The translations under genes were made by a program, and so were the position numbers. A stretch of DNA of 64,000 nucleotides from Streptomyces neyagawaensis (GTDB taxonomy: Bacteria; Actinomycetota; Actinomycetes; Streptomycetales; Streptomycetaceae), in the NCBI RefSeq assembly GCF_023516595.1, contig NZ_JAMGBG010000127.1:1-64000 (forward strand), in the 5' to 3' direction. The notes under the pieces were generated by a model, which saw only the letters and a program-made list of their open reading frames with translations, ran no database searches and had not been told where the DNA came from. Shown piece by piece: positions 43,525 to 51,485 of this stretch; position 1 is the stretch's first letter; each line of letters starts with the position of its first letter.

Positions 43525-44736
43525 CTACGAGCCGCCTACGACCCCAAAGATCGGCGTTACGGATGCGCCCGCGCCGAGGGTCTGTCCGGCCCCGGACAAG
43601 AAGGCGTCGATCGCGCTCATCTTCCCTGTGTTGTCCTGGCGGAACAGGTGGATGTACACCTTCTCCGTGACCGAGATGGACGAGTGCCCGAGCCACTTCG
43701 AGATGTCGTAGACGGTGACCTCGCCACCAACAGCCGCCATGATGCTCGCGTACGTGTGGCGAAGGTCGTGCCAGCGGAGTGCAGTCGGCAGGCCGGCAAC
43801 ACCCGACCGCACAGCCGGGCGGAAGTAGCGCTTGCAGAAGTTGTTGATGTCGAACACCCGAGTCCAGTCCACCTCTCCGCCCTGGCCCGTGTTCCTGGAC
43901 CCCGGCCACAGGGGCGCGTCCGGGTTGTGCCCGTCGGGATGGGCCGCGAGCCACTCCGTCAGCTCCGCCCGGAGGAAGCCCACCAGCGGCACGTTGCGGA
44001 CGGACTTGACGGACTTGGGCGCGGTGAACTTCCACTCGCCACCCTTGCCCCGGCGGACCGTGCGGCGGACCTGGACCTCACCGTGCAACATGTCGATGTC
44101 CCGCACCCGGAGCGCTGCCAGCTCGCCCGCCCGGAGACCGGTGTACGCGGCCATGCGGATTAGCAGACCGAACCATTCTTCCTTCTGGGACAACAGACCG
44201 GCCAGAGACTCCACCTGAACCGGCGTCAGGAAATGTCGCTTCTCCACGATTTCGGAGTTGTCCTTGGGCAGCGCCACACCTGTGCAGGGATTCACCACAA
44301 GCCATTCATGGCGAATTGCATACTTAGCGGCCTTGTTCAGCACATTGTAGATAGTGCGAACTGTGCCGGGGGCCACGTTCTTGGCGAGCTTGGCAATCCA
44401 CTTTTCGATATCCCGCGCCCGGAGAGAGCCAATTCGGCGCTGTCCAAAGGCGGGAGTGATGTGATTCTTGAGGATGGACCGCTGACCCTCGGTTGTGCGG
44501 GCCTTGAGCCGGGCCGCGTCGGCCGAGATGCATGCCTCTACAACCTCCGTAACGGTCCGCTTCTCCACGCGCCACAATGTGGACCGGCCTTGCGCTAGCT
44601 CGTCCTCGATCCGGTGCTTCTCCTTCTCGGCCTCTTTGAAGGTCGTGCACGTTGTCTGGCAGTCCCGACCGCCATCCGTCCAACGCACCTCCCATGCAGA
44701 TCCGCCCTTGCGCGCGACCTCGCGTATGCCTGCCAT
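43525..44736 (-). CDS. int: Tyrosine site-specific integrase
   Basis: This encodes a 403-residue tyrosine recombinase. The N-terminal arm-binding and SAM-like core-binding regions span about 1-160 (RILKNHITPAFGQRRIGSL-like region). The catalytic residues are Arg202 (TGLRAGE), His323 and Arg326 (HDLRHT), His351 (LGHSS) and nucleophile Tyr361 (EKVYIH). ATG at 44736 has AAGGAG 8 nt upstream. It should catalyse integration into, and excision from, the toxin gene. Unusually it lies in the middle of the element, 3.4 and 6.7 kb from its ends. No separate excisionase was identified; the RHH or mini-GntR protein could serve. Confidence 0.93.
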   Translation of the reverse strand: MAGIREVARKGGSAWEVRWTDGGRDCQTTCTTFKEAEKEKHRIEDELAQGRSTLWRVEKRTVTEVVEACISADAARLKARTTEGQRSILKNHITPAFGQRRIGSLRARDIEKWIAKLAKNVAPGTVRTIYNVLNKAAKYAIRHEWLVVNPCTGVALPKDNSEIVEKRHFLTPVQVESLAGLLSQKEEWFGLLIRMAAYTGLRAGELAALRVRDIDMLHGEVQVRRTVRRGKGGEWKFTAPKSVKSVRNVPLVGFLRAELTEWLAAHPDGHNPDAPLWPGSRNTGQGGEVDWTRVFDINNFCKRYFRPAVRSGVAGLPTALRWHDLRHTYASIMAAVGGEVTVYDISKWLGHSSISVTEKVYIHLFRQDNTGKMSAIDAFLSGAGQTLGAGASVTPIFGVVGGS

Positions 44737-44761
44737 CTGTTGAGCTCCTTAACGTGGGCCA

Positions 44762-44792
44762 GGCCCGGTTTCGCAAACCGCGAAACCGGGCC
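44762..44792 (-). terminator. Hairpin between the TM protein gene and int
   Basis: GGCCCGGTTTCGC (44762-44774) pairs perfectly over 13 bp with GCGAAACCGGGCC (44780-44792), loop of 5. It should end transcription of the upstream gene and insulate int. Confidence 0.85.
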
Positions 44793-44805
44793 GAGCGAAT
44801 GTGGA

Positions 44806-45366
44806 CTAAAAGAGGGCGGACCAGAGACCGGCGATGCCGTCGTTGCCGAGGACGACCCACAGCGCCGCGCACCAGAACAGGCAGAGCGGGGTGGCGATGG
44901 ACACGAACTCGCGCTCAGCCGTGGCGCGGGTCCAGCGCTTGAACCGGTCCCAGCGGGTGGGCTTCCGGCGACTCCACGCCGTGCCGATCTCAGGTGACGC
45001 CGATTCGGCTTGACTGGCGCTGACCTGCGGGAACCCGGCGAGCTCGGCCAGGAGGAGCGTGGACAGCTCCTCGCCGGTCGGGTCGGGGTTGGTGGTGTCG
45101 ATGTGCTCGTACCCGGCGAAGTTCCGGGCCGGGCGGACCCACGAGGCCCACAGCTGACCGTCGCCCTCTTCGAGGATCTCGGTCCAGGTGCCACGGATGC
45201 GTCCGGTCGGCTGGACCGGTTCCATCGTCAGGGCCTCAACGCGGCCCACGAGCTGCTCGATGGAGATGCCGTCCAGGAGCCGAACTCCGCACACGGTGCA
45301 GGAGGTGATCCAGGGGTCCTTCGAGGAGACGTGCGGCGGGCAGAGCGGGACACGGGTAGGGTTCAT
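44806..45366 (-). CDS. Hypothetical protein with CxxC and C-terminal TM segment
   Basis: This encodes 186 residues. CTVCGVRLLDG near residue 23 forms a zinc-type knuckle. A soluble central region follows, then a single hydrophobic segment near the C-terminus (LCLFWCAALWVVLGNDGIAG). It is probably a tail-anchored membrane protein. No homologue is recognised. ATG at 45366 has GGAG 7 nt upstream. Hairpins on both sides suggest an independent unit. Confidence 0.6.
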   Translation of the reverse strand: MNPTRVPLCPPHVSSKDPWITSCTVCGVRLLDGISIEQLVGRVEALTMEPVQPTGRIRGTWTEILEEGDGQLWASWVRPARNFAGYEHIDTTNPDPTGEELSTLLLAELAGFPQVSASQAESASPEIGTAWSRRKPTRWDRFKRWTRATAEREFVSIATPLCLFWCAALWVVLGNDGIAGLWSALF

Positions 45367-45409
45367 GGTGTAACTCCGTTTCCTGGCGGATTTCGGGGTT
45401 CAGGTTGGT

Positions 45410-45441
45410 GAAGAGGGCCGAGCTACCACTCGGCCCTCTTC
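45410..45441 (-). terminator. Hairpin after the Lys/Ala-rich gene
   Basis: GAAGAGGGCCGAG (45410-45422) pairs perfectly over 13 bp with CTCGGCCCTCTTC (45429-45441). It starts 4 bp after the stop codon at 45445. Confidence 0.85.
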
Positions 45442-45444
45442 GCG

Positions 45445-45924
45445 TTACTTGGACTCGGTGGCCTTGGCCGGAGCCGCCGTCTTCCGCGTACGGGCCGCGC
45501 GGGGCTTCCGGGTCGCCGGGGCCTGAGCCGCCTTCGCGGGCTCGGCAGGCGTGGGCGTAGCGGCCTTACGGGTGCGGCGCGCGGGCTTCTCCGGGGCTGC
45601 CGTCTCGACTGCCGGCGAATCCGTTGCGGTCTCCTTGGCCAGCTCGGCCTGGAGCTTCGCCAACTGCGCCTCCAGACGGGCCTTCTTCTCGGCGGCCTGC
45701 TTCTTGCGCTTGGCCTCGGCTGCGGCCTTCTTCGCGGCCAGCGCCTTCTGGTTGTCGTCCGACGCCTGGAACTCCATGCGGAAGATGCAGGCGAGCTGGA
45801 CCGACTTGGTGTCGGGGCGGACGCCGGTCTGCTCGTAGATCCACTGCGCGAACCGCTCGTGCAGCTCGGTGGGGACGGCGGCGGCGCGCTCTTCCAGCGA
45901 CTTCGCGTTCTCGGACTTGCTCAT
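45445..45924 (-). CDS. Lys/Ala-rich coiled-coil, histone-H1-like protein
   Basis: This encodes 159 residues. A short globular start (LHERFAQWIYEQTGVRPDTK) is followed by a basic coiled coil (KALAAKKAAAEAKRKKQAAE) and a Pro/Ala/Lys/Arg tail like histone H1 (RKPRAARTRKTAAPAK). It probably binds nucleic acid without sequence specificity. ATG at 45924 has GAGGAG 6 nt upstream. A perfect palindrome upstream (45980-45991) may control it. Confidence 0.65.
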   Translation of the reverse strand: MSKSENAKSLEERAAAVPTELHERFAQWIYEQTGVRPDTKSVQLACIFRMEFQASDDNQKALAAKKAAAEAKRKKQAAEKKARLEAQLAKLQAELAKETATDSPAVETAAPEKPARRTRKAATPTPAEPAKAAQAPATRKPRAARTRKTAAPAKATESK

Positions 45925-45979
45925 CTGGGGCTCCTCGGCTCGGCGTTGCGTTCTGTTGACGAGGAGAACTTAACCCCCA

Positions 45980-45991
45980 AATGTCGACATT
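45980..45991. promoter_or_regulatory. Perfect palindrome upstream of the Lys/Ala-rich gene
   Basis: AATGTCGACATT is a perfect 12-bp palindrome, 55 bp before the start of the minus-strand gene. It is a likely operator for an element regulator. No second copy was noticed. Confidence 0.5.
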
Positions 45992-46066
45992 CCGCTACCC
46001 TTCGGGACGATCCGGACATGTATGACCACATGAGACACGCAAAAATTCTTTGCACTGGAGGCGAGT

Positions 46067-46585
46067 TCAGCCCTCGTCCAGCTCCGTCGAGACCCAAACG
46101 GAGGTCCGCCAGCGCTCGGCCGCGTCCCTGCGTCGGTTGTTCTCCTCCTGCGTGACCAACTCCAGATGAGCGGTGTTCACGCACGCCTTGGAGCGGCAGC
46201 CGCGCAGATAGACGTGGTCCAGGACCATGTCATCCGGGATGGTCCCGTGGCGCAGCGTCCAGGCGACGCGATGCGCCAGGACAGACCGGCCCTTGAGCTT
46301 GAACTGTCCATAGCCACCAGCGAACTTGGAGGCGTTCCACAAGGTGCAGCCGTCGATGTTCGGCGGGTCCACCTTCTCCAGGAACCGGGAGATGTCCTGA
46401 TCCGTAAGCACAAGCTGGATGCGCGGCGGTGCGGGCTCACCTCCAGCCACTCGCCAGACGGGAACGATCGGACCTGCCGGGCGGCGACGGCGCTTCGGCT
46501 TAACGGGCTCGGTGACGCGGGTAGTAACCGCCTCACCTGCAACTCGCTTGCGCCTCCTGAGGATTGGCTTCTTCGACTCAGCCAC
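46067..46585 (-). CDS. HNH endonuclease
   Basis: This encodes 172 residues. An Arg/Lys-rich N-terminus (RRRKRVAGEAV, KPKRRRRPAG) is followed by an HNH domain with LAHRVAWTLRHGTIPDDMVL, then LDHVYLRGCRSKACVNTAHL and VTQEENNRR. HNH nucleases of this kind occur beside terminases and in homing elements. The GTG start at 46585 overlaps the stop of the upstream gene. It may act in packaging, replication initiation or defence. Confidence 0.8.
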   Translation of the reverse strand: MAESKKPILRRRKRVAGEAVTTRVTEPVKPKRRRRPAGPIVPVWRVAGGEPAPPRIQLVLTDQDISRFLEKVDPPNIDGCTLWNASKFAGGYGQFKLKGRSVLAHRVAWTLRHGTIPDDMVLDHVYLRGCRSKACVNTAHLELVTQEENNRRRDAAERWRTSVWVSTELDEG

Positions 46586-46877
46586 GGAAGAACTCCAGCT
46601 TCGACAGAATTTCGGACAATCCCTTGTCCTGGATGACGAGTACGGGTCGGTTGCGCAGAAGCGTGAGCAGACCGTCAGGGTTGATGAGGATTGCGCCGGA
46701 TTCGATTCCTTCAGGGTTCACGAGATGACCCGTGTCCCATCCCTCTTTGCCGACCTCCAGGAGAATGCTTTTCCGCTCCTCCTCCGACATCTTCAACGCG
46801 TCCTGCACGCTGCCGACGGTGAAGAAGTAGCTATCTCCGGGACCGTCCACGAATTGGAGTTTCTCCGACTCAGACAT
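46578..46877 (-). CDS. Hypothetical element protein (99 aa)
   Basis: This encodes 99 residues, including YFFTVGSVQDALKMSEEERK and LLTLLRNRPVLVIQDKGLSE. No family is recognised. It overlaps the gene before it (ATGTCTGA) and after it, so it belongs to a tightly coupled three-gene unit ending with the HNH gene. Confidence 0.6.
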   Translation of the reverse strand: MSESEKLQFVDGPGDSYFFTVGSVQDALKMSEEERKSILLEVGKEGWDTGHLVNPEGIESGAILINPDGLLTLLRNRPVLVIQDKGLSEILSKLEFFRG

Positions 46878-47259
46878 CGGCCGACTCCGTCCAGAGCGAG
46901 ACCGGGACGCGGAGGATCGCGCCTGCACCGGCCACGTTGGAGAAGCACCGCATGTACGGCACGCCCGCGCTCTCGGCCCGCCGGAGGCTCTCCGCCGTGG
47001 CGATGACGAAGTAGCAGATGTGCTCTCGCTGCGGGAGGTCGGACGCTGCCTTGTCGTAGGCGTCCTGGACGTCCTTGACGGGGTGCTGCACAACCGTCGC
47101 CAGAGCCCGGCTCTCGCGGTACAGGATCTGGACGAGCAGCGCCCCGGACTCGGCCTGTGCACGGGCGATGCCGCGCTTCAGGGACTGGCTACCTACGGCC
47201 GTCCGCAGTGCACCTTGTGCCCAACTCGGCAGCCTGCTGAATGTCGTGTCTCGGCTCAT
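46870..47259 (-). CDS. Hypothetical element protein (129 aa)
   Basis: This encodes 129 residues, including RLPSWAQGALRTAVGSQSLK and HICYFVIATAESLRRAESAG. No family recognised; mixed alpha/beta composition. ATG at 47259 has GAGAGG 8 nt upstream. It is first in the overlapping unit with the 99-residue and HNH genes. Confidence 0.6.
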   Translation of the reverse strand: MSRDTTFSRLPSWAQGALRTAVGSQSLKRGIARAQAESGALLVQILYRESRALATVVQHPVKDVQDAYDKAASDLPQREHICYFVIATAESLRRAESAGVPYMRCFSNVAGAGAILRVPVSLWTESADV

Positions 47260-47288
47260 CTGCAATTCCTCTCGTACTGGTGTTCGAA

Positions 47289-47322
47289 CCGGAGGCCGTA
47301 CGCGGCCCGTAGCGGCCTCCGG
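47289..47322 (-). terminator. Hairpin after the 103-residue gene
   Basis: CCGGAGGCCG (47289-47298) pairs perfectly over 10 bp with CGGCCTCCGG (47313-47322), in the gap downstream of the gene ending at 47384. Confidence 0.7.
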
Positions 47323-47383
47323 CGGGGTGGGTCGGTCAGGTTGCCCGGCGACCGGGCGTTCGCTCGTTACGCGGCCAGCGGGA

Positions 47384-47695
47384 TCACTTGCCGGGGCGAT
47401 AGAGCCACCCCGCGTCCTCCGGGGCGGAGAACGTGAAGGCGGGGAGCATGCCCGCGTACCGCTTGATGTCGGGGTCGTTCATGGGGTGGAGGCTGAGATT
47501 CACACCGCAGACCTGCATGTGATTCGCCTTGGATATGACAGGCGCGACGCCCATGCGGCCGTACTGGTCCATGTACGTTGCGATGGCCACGACCGGGTAC
47601 AACTCCTGGGTGTTGTCGTCGTCGCCCGTCTCGTAAACAGCGACATAGGCACCCGGCTCAACAGCAGTCAGATTGGTGACTTCGTTAGCACGCAT
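47384..47695 (-). CDS. Hypothetical element protein (103 aa)
   Basis: This encodes 103 residues, including AVEPGAYVAVYETGDDDNTQ and ELYPVVAIATYMDQYGRMGV. It looks beta-rich with no known domain. Its ATG overlaps the stop of the primase-helicase gene (TGATG), so it is translated with it and may be an accessory replication protein. Confidence 0.6.
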   Translation of the reverse strand: MRANEVTNLTAVEPGAYVAVYETGDDDNTQELYPVVAIATYMDQYGRMGVAPVISKANHMQVCGVNLSLHPMNDPDIKRYAGMLPAFTFSAPEDAGWLYRPGK

Positions 47696-50214
47696 CAGTT
47701 GTTCTCCTTGTTGTCCTTGACGATGCGCCACAGCTGCTTGCCGCCGCGCATCCCGCCCTTCTCAATGTGCATATCGCCGAACGGCGTTCCGATGCGCTCT
47801 CGCAGCCAATTACCCATCTGGATTCCCTGGCTGACGTCGCTTTTGGCTATCGCCACTTTCTCGGGCAACAGATCGCCGTCGATGTACTGCGCGTCCTTGT
47901 CGAGACGCTGGCCGTCGAGCGCGTATGTCGGCACCTTCTGGAGCAGATCGCGGGCGGTCCAGTACTCGGACTTGAAGACGTCCCACACGTTGGAGATCAG
48001 GGCTCCGGCGGCCTGTGACTCGTCAGAGACGTCCTGCCCCTTGGACTCGTCCAGGTCGAACGTGCCTTTGAACCCGGCCACCTTGAGGATTCCGCGCACC
48101 GTGCCGCGCCAGTAGCCGTACACGTCGCCCAGCTCGTCACGCTCTCGGCCGGCATGCACCCATGCACGCACCAGAGTGAGCATCGCGGCCACAAGCGGAC
48201 CCCGGTTGTCTCGGGTCCACTGATCCAGATTCTTGATCTTGAACCCGATCCGGTTCTCCGGCCTGGATGTCTTGGCATCCAGCTTGATCCAGATGGCTCG
48301 CTGAACGAGATCTCCGCCAAGGTTCGCGTTGTTGCTCGTCATAGTCCAGATGCGATCGTTGGGCACGACCACTTCGGTTCCCTGGCCGACCCCGCGCAGG
48401 GCGAACTCCTTGTTGGTCAGGACCGAATCCAATTCGGGTGACTTGATCGTTCCCTTGACGTTGTCCCACGTCACCACTGGACCCGTTGTCGAGCTGAGGA
48501 TGGAGGATATCGACTTGTTCCACTCCTCGCCGTTCTTGGGCGTGGCCGCTCGGCAGATTCCGCCATGCAGATTCCTCAACTGCTGCGCCAGGAGCGACTT
48601 TCCGGTACGAGAGGCCGGGGCAGTGAACACGCCGAACTTGAACGCGCTGTCGACCATCTCGCGAATCACCGGCGTTATCGCAAGACCGAGGAAGTTGACT
48701 CTGTCGTCCTCGGTGACGAACGGGAATCCACACACCCAGTACTCCAGCAGCTCGCGGGCGTTCTGGATGTCCGCGATGGTGGGATTCTTCGGGATGGGAG
48801 GAACGTCCATGCCCGGATGCGGAATGTACAGATATCCGGTGTCGTGGTCATAGCCGGGCTCGTCCAGGATCGAGCCATCCGGGCGGGCGATCGGCGTATG
48901 CGTGACGGCACGCATGTTCCGGAGGTTCTCGGCCGCGTCCAGGTCGCCGAAGAGGAGCTCGCAAGAGACTGCGGGAAACACAATGTTGGTGACGATCGGG
49001 TCGCCGTCCTTGCTCTTCGACTCCTTGTAGACCCAATGCGTCCTCTGGATGGTGCCGCGAATGTTGTTCACATCCACGCGCCGCACCTGTGCCGGGCCGT
49101 CGCTGTTCTTCTCGTCCTTGGGCGGGACGTATCCCTCGTCTCCAAGTCGCGGGCAGTAGACCAGCATCCCGCCGCGCAGCATGAACCCCGACAGAGGGCC
49201 GATCCCGATCGACTTGCACAGCCACCGATACGCATCGTCCGGCGTCTCAACGCGCAGTCGGCGCAGCTTCTTGGTGGTGCTCACGATCAGCTGGAATCCC
49301 GCTCCGTCGGTGTCGGTCCAATTCTTGGGCTGGTGCTTGCCTGTGCCCACCTTCGCCAACGCGCTCTCGATAGCTTCATAACCGGCGTCGTGCCCCTTCT
49401 CCCACTTGTCCACGGCGGCCTGGAGCTGCGCCCGAACGTAATCAGCAGAAACGGCGTGCGGGATATAGCTCGTCAGCTTGAGCGCGGCGATCCCTACCGG
49501 GCCGTCTGCGCCGCTGTCGACCGGCAGCGAGGCGATCTGCTCAGCCACGGTCTGGATGGCCGCTACGAGGCCCGCCGGGGGCTTCTCCAGCGTCTCTATG
49601 GGGCCGGTGGGCGCTGCCTTGCGCTCCTTCTGCTGGAGCCCCTTCTCCCAACGCTCAGGCAGATATGGGATGTTGTCCGGATCGGGCACGCCGTCCAGAA
49701 GGGAGCCATCGGCCTCGTACCACTGGTACATATCGCGGGTTCCGGGGTGGATAGACGGCCAGCACATGACGAACCGGTGATGCCACTGGGCAATCTCTAT
49801 TCCCGGCTCGAACTTGGTCCTGCACTTTCCCTCGCTGCGCCTGCGGTACAGCCGGATTCCGCTCGTGCCGGGGCCGCGAGCGGTGCTGTAGACGGTCGGC
49901 GGGAGTTCGCCCCACTTGGCCTCCAGCTGGGCCAGGGTGGCCGCGCCGTTCTTACCGTCGTAGTCGTCAATGTCGATGGCGACCATGTCACGACCCATGC
50001 GCAGCGCGATGTTCGCCGCTCGGCAGTCGAACGCCACCTTGACGGCCTCTTCAGGCGTGCGCTGAATACCCTTCTCGCCGGTCAGGCCCTCGTATGGCGT
50101 CTTCTCGCTTCGCTTGACGGGGATGATTCCATGCCATCCAGATTCGGCATAGGCGACGACCCCGTCGCGATAGGGCGTGCGCGCGCTAGACTTGCGCTCA
50201 GCCAACTCAAACAC
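47695..50214 (-). CDS. Bifunctional primase-polymerase / helicase
   Basis: This encodes 839 residues. The N-terminal Prim-Pol (AEP) domain has the metal residues Asp81 and Asp83 (VAIDIDDYDG), STARGPGTSGIRLYR and the WHHRFVMCWPSIHPGT segment. A C-terminal helicase-type ATPase carries Walker A APASRTGKSLLA (about 533-544), a Walker B-like TGPVVTWDNVKG and MTSNNANLGGDLVQRAIWIK as sensor region. It should initiate replication of the excised element. GTG at 50214 has AGGAG 5 nt upstream. Domain order matches phage/plasmid primase-helicases and Prim-Pol actinomycete elements. The iteron array upstream is its probable target. Confidence 0.88.
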   Translation of the reverse strand: MFELAERKSSARTPYRDGVVAYAESGWHGIIPVKRSEKTPYEGLTGEKGIQRTPEEAVKVAFDCRAANIALRMGRDMVAIDIDDYDGKNGAATLAQLEAKWGELPPTVYSTARGPGTSGIRLYRRRSEGKCRTKFEPGIEIAQWHHRFVMCWPSIHPGTRDMYQWYEADGSLLDGVPDPDNIPYLPERWEKGLQQKERKAAPTGPIETLEKPPAGLVAAIQTVAEQIASLPVDSGADGPVGIAALKLTSYIPHAVSADYVRAQLQAAVDKWEKGHDAGYEAIESALAKVGTGKHQPKNWTDTDGAGFQLIVSTTKKLRRLRVETPDDAYRWLCKSIGIGPLSGFMLRGGMLVYCPRLGDEGYVPPKDEKNSDGPAQVRRVDVNNIRGTIQRTHWVYKESKSKDGDPIVTNIVFPAVSCELLFGDLDAAENLRNMRAVTHTPIARPDGSILDEPGYDHDTGYLYIPHPGMDVPPIPKNPTIADIQNARELLEYWVCGFPFVTEDDRVNFLGLAITPVIREMVDSAFKFGVFTAPASRTGKSLLAQQLRNLHGGICRAATPKNGEEWNKSISSILSSTTGPVVTWDNVKGTIKSPELDSVLTNKEFALRGVGQGTEVVVPNDRIWTMTSNNANLGGDLVQRAIWIKLDAKTSRPENRIGFKIKNLDQWTRDNRGPLVAAMLTLVRAWVHAGRERDELGDVYGYWRGTVRGILKVAGFKGTFDLDESKGQDVSDESQAAGALISNVWDVFKSEYWTARDLLQKVPTYALDGQRLDKDAQYIDGDLLPEKVAIAKSDVSQGIQMGNWLRERIGTPFGDMHIEKGGMRGGKQLWRIVKDNKENN

Positions 50215-50233
50215 CTGCTCTCCTGTGTTCTGT

Positions 50234-50264
50234 AGAAGCCCTCGGATTGCCGCCGGGGGCTTCT
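50234..50264 (-). terminator. Hairpin between the RHH and primase genes
   Basis: AGAAGCCC (50234-50241) pairs with GGGCTTCT (50257-50264) just after the RHH stop codon. Confidence 0.6.
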
Positions 50265-50265
50265 G

Positions 50266-50481
50266 TCATTTCTTGGACATTTTGGTCGGTGGCAGGTCCT
50301 CGACCGCGATGTCCAGCTCATTGCGTGCGAAGTCGTAGAGCAGCTCTCGGACCAGCGTGCAAACGCTGATGTCCTGGGTGAGCGCGTACGCCTTGATGCC
50401 CTGAGCCACTTCCGCGTGCACGGGGACATTGAGGCGCGGCATGCCGCCTATCCCCATGTTCGTGCGTCCGACAGAAGACAT
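50266..50481 (-). CDS. Small ribbon-helix-helix-like regulator
   Basis: This encodes 71 residues. A short beta segment (MPRLNVPVHAEVAQGIKAYA) is followed by helices (LTQDISVCTLVRELLYDFAR), the layout of CopG/Arc-type RHH DNA-binding proteins. ATG at 50481 has AAGGG 7 nt upstream. It is first in the minus block, facing the origin region, and probably controls replication genes or acts as directionality factor. Confidence 0.7.
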   Translation of the reverse strand: MSSVGRTNMGIGGMPRLNVPVHAEVAQGIKAYALTQDISVCTLVRELLYDFARNELDIAVEDLPPTKMSKK

Positions 50482-50785
50482 AGCGATGCCCTTCAGGGTT
50501 CGTGGGTTGCCTTGACCCCCTAATTAAAGCGCGTATTCCGACTTTCCGAGCAGCTGCGCGCGAATGGCAGTATTCGCAATCTCGCTATTGGAATATCTAT
50601 CTCGACATTGGCGAGTTGCTTTATGGAGAGACCGAAGCCGTAGGCGTCCGCGTAAGGCGCGTTCGGGCGTGCGTCGGGCGCGGGGGAAGGGTCGGAGGCG
50701 CGGACTCGGCTACGGGCCAGCGAGGCCCCACGGCGGGTGTGAAGGGGCGTTAGGGCGAGAGCCGGGGCGCGCGTCGGTGGGTCGG

Positions 50786-51042
50786 AGGTGGGTTCAACCC
50801 ACCTGATAGGTGGGTTGGGCAGGAGCGACCCACCTTGTCGAAATCGGCTGTCTACCTGGGGATATCTCTCTCTGAGGTGGGTTAGGTGGGTTCTTTGGTA
50901 GGTAAATGCGAGAGAGGAAGAGAAGTAGTTATGAGAGGGCGCGCTACGAAAGCCGGTAGCGTGTCGTAGACCCACCTGAACCCACCTGATCGACATGTTT
51001 CCGCAGGTGAGAGGCTGAGTGGGTTGAGGGCGCAACCCACCT
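50786..51042. other. Iteron array, probable replication origin
   Basis: Nine copies of AGGTGGGTY occur in 257 bp. Plus orientation: 50786, 50808, 50875 and 50884 (the last two directly abutting). Minus orientation (RACCCACCT): 50796, 50827, 50969, 50979 and 51034. Several extend to TCAGGTGGGTT. An AT- and purine-richer stretch (about 50893-50940) lies between the groups and could unwind. The rest of the 990-bp gap 50482-51473 has no convincing gene. Confidence 0.8.
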
Positions 51043-51473
51043 GATCGGCTGCCAGCCCCTGGATGGGCTCTGGCCATGTCGAGATAAAGGACTTGCGGAC
51101 GACTCGCCGCTGAGGGTGCGATTCGGTGTGTATGCGCAGGTCAGGGTGTGTGCACTGTCTGCGGATGTGTACTCGATATTGGGAATCGGACATAGAGAAA
51201 GCCCCTTGGATTGGCAGCGGAGCGCCAGGAGCCATGAGCATCCCGGCGAACTGACTGCGCCTCCTTGGGGCGTCTGGTGTCCACATTACCTGTCAGGGCG
51301 AATCGCGCTCCGGCTCCCCGGCGATTCCCCGCCTGCGGCCCTGCCGCGAACGCCCTGGTAGGACGGGGTCGGTTGGTGAAACCCCGACGAACCCCGTCTC
51401 CTGATTCCCATCTCGACATGGGCGAACGGGCAGGTCAGAGGGGGCGGCAGAACGCCGTTCCCTTCTCGCCTTG

Positions 51474-51485
51474 CGTTCGAGGAGA
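51474..51485. other. attR core
   Basis: CGTTCGAGGAGA is identical to the left core at 40078-40089. Toxin-gene sequence resumes immediately after it. Confidence 0.75.

Larger units (their letters stand above)
40078..51485. mobile_element. 11.4-kb integrated element with integrase and primase-helicase
   Basis: The element is bounded by CGTTCGAGGAGA at 40078-40089 and 51474-51485, within one toxin reading frame. It contains a GntR-like wHTH gene, four other plus-strand-block genes, a tyrosine integrase, an HNH nuclease, a primase-polymerase/helicase, an RHH protein, several unknown small genes and an iteron array. No FtsK/TraB-type translocase and no phage structural gene is recognisable. Prim-Pol replication and GntR regulators are known in actinomycete integrative elements, while primase plus integrase plus HTH/HNH genes without structural genes is also the pattern of phage satellites. 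Confidence 0.85.

Noticed and set aside
48565..50235. 556-codon plus-strand frame opposite the primase gene
   Set aside because: It is antisense to a clear primase-helicase and shows no domain.
40078..51485. Complete prophage
   Set aside because: There is no recognisable capsid, portal, large terminase, tail or lysis gene, and the element is only 11.4 kb.
40078..51485. Standard conjugative actinomycete element (pSAM2 type)
   Set aside because: Integrase, Prim-Pol and GntR fit, but no FtsK/TraB-type translocase or spread gene is present.
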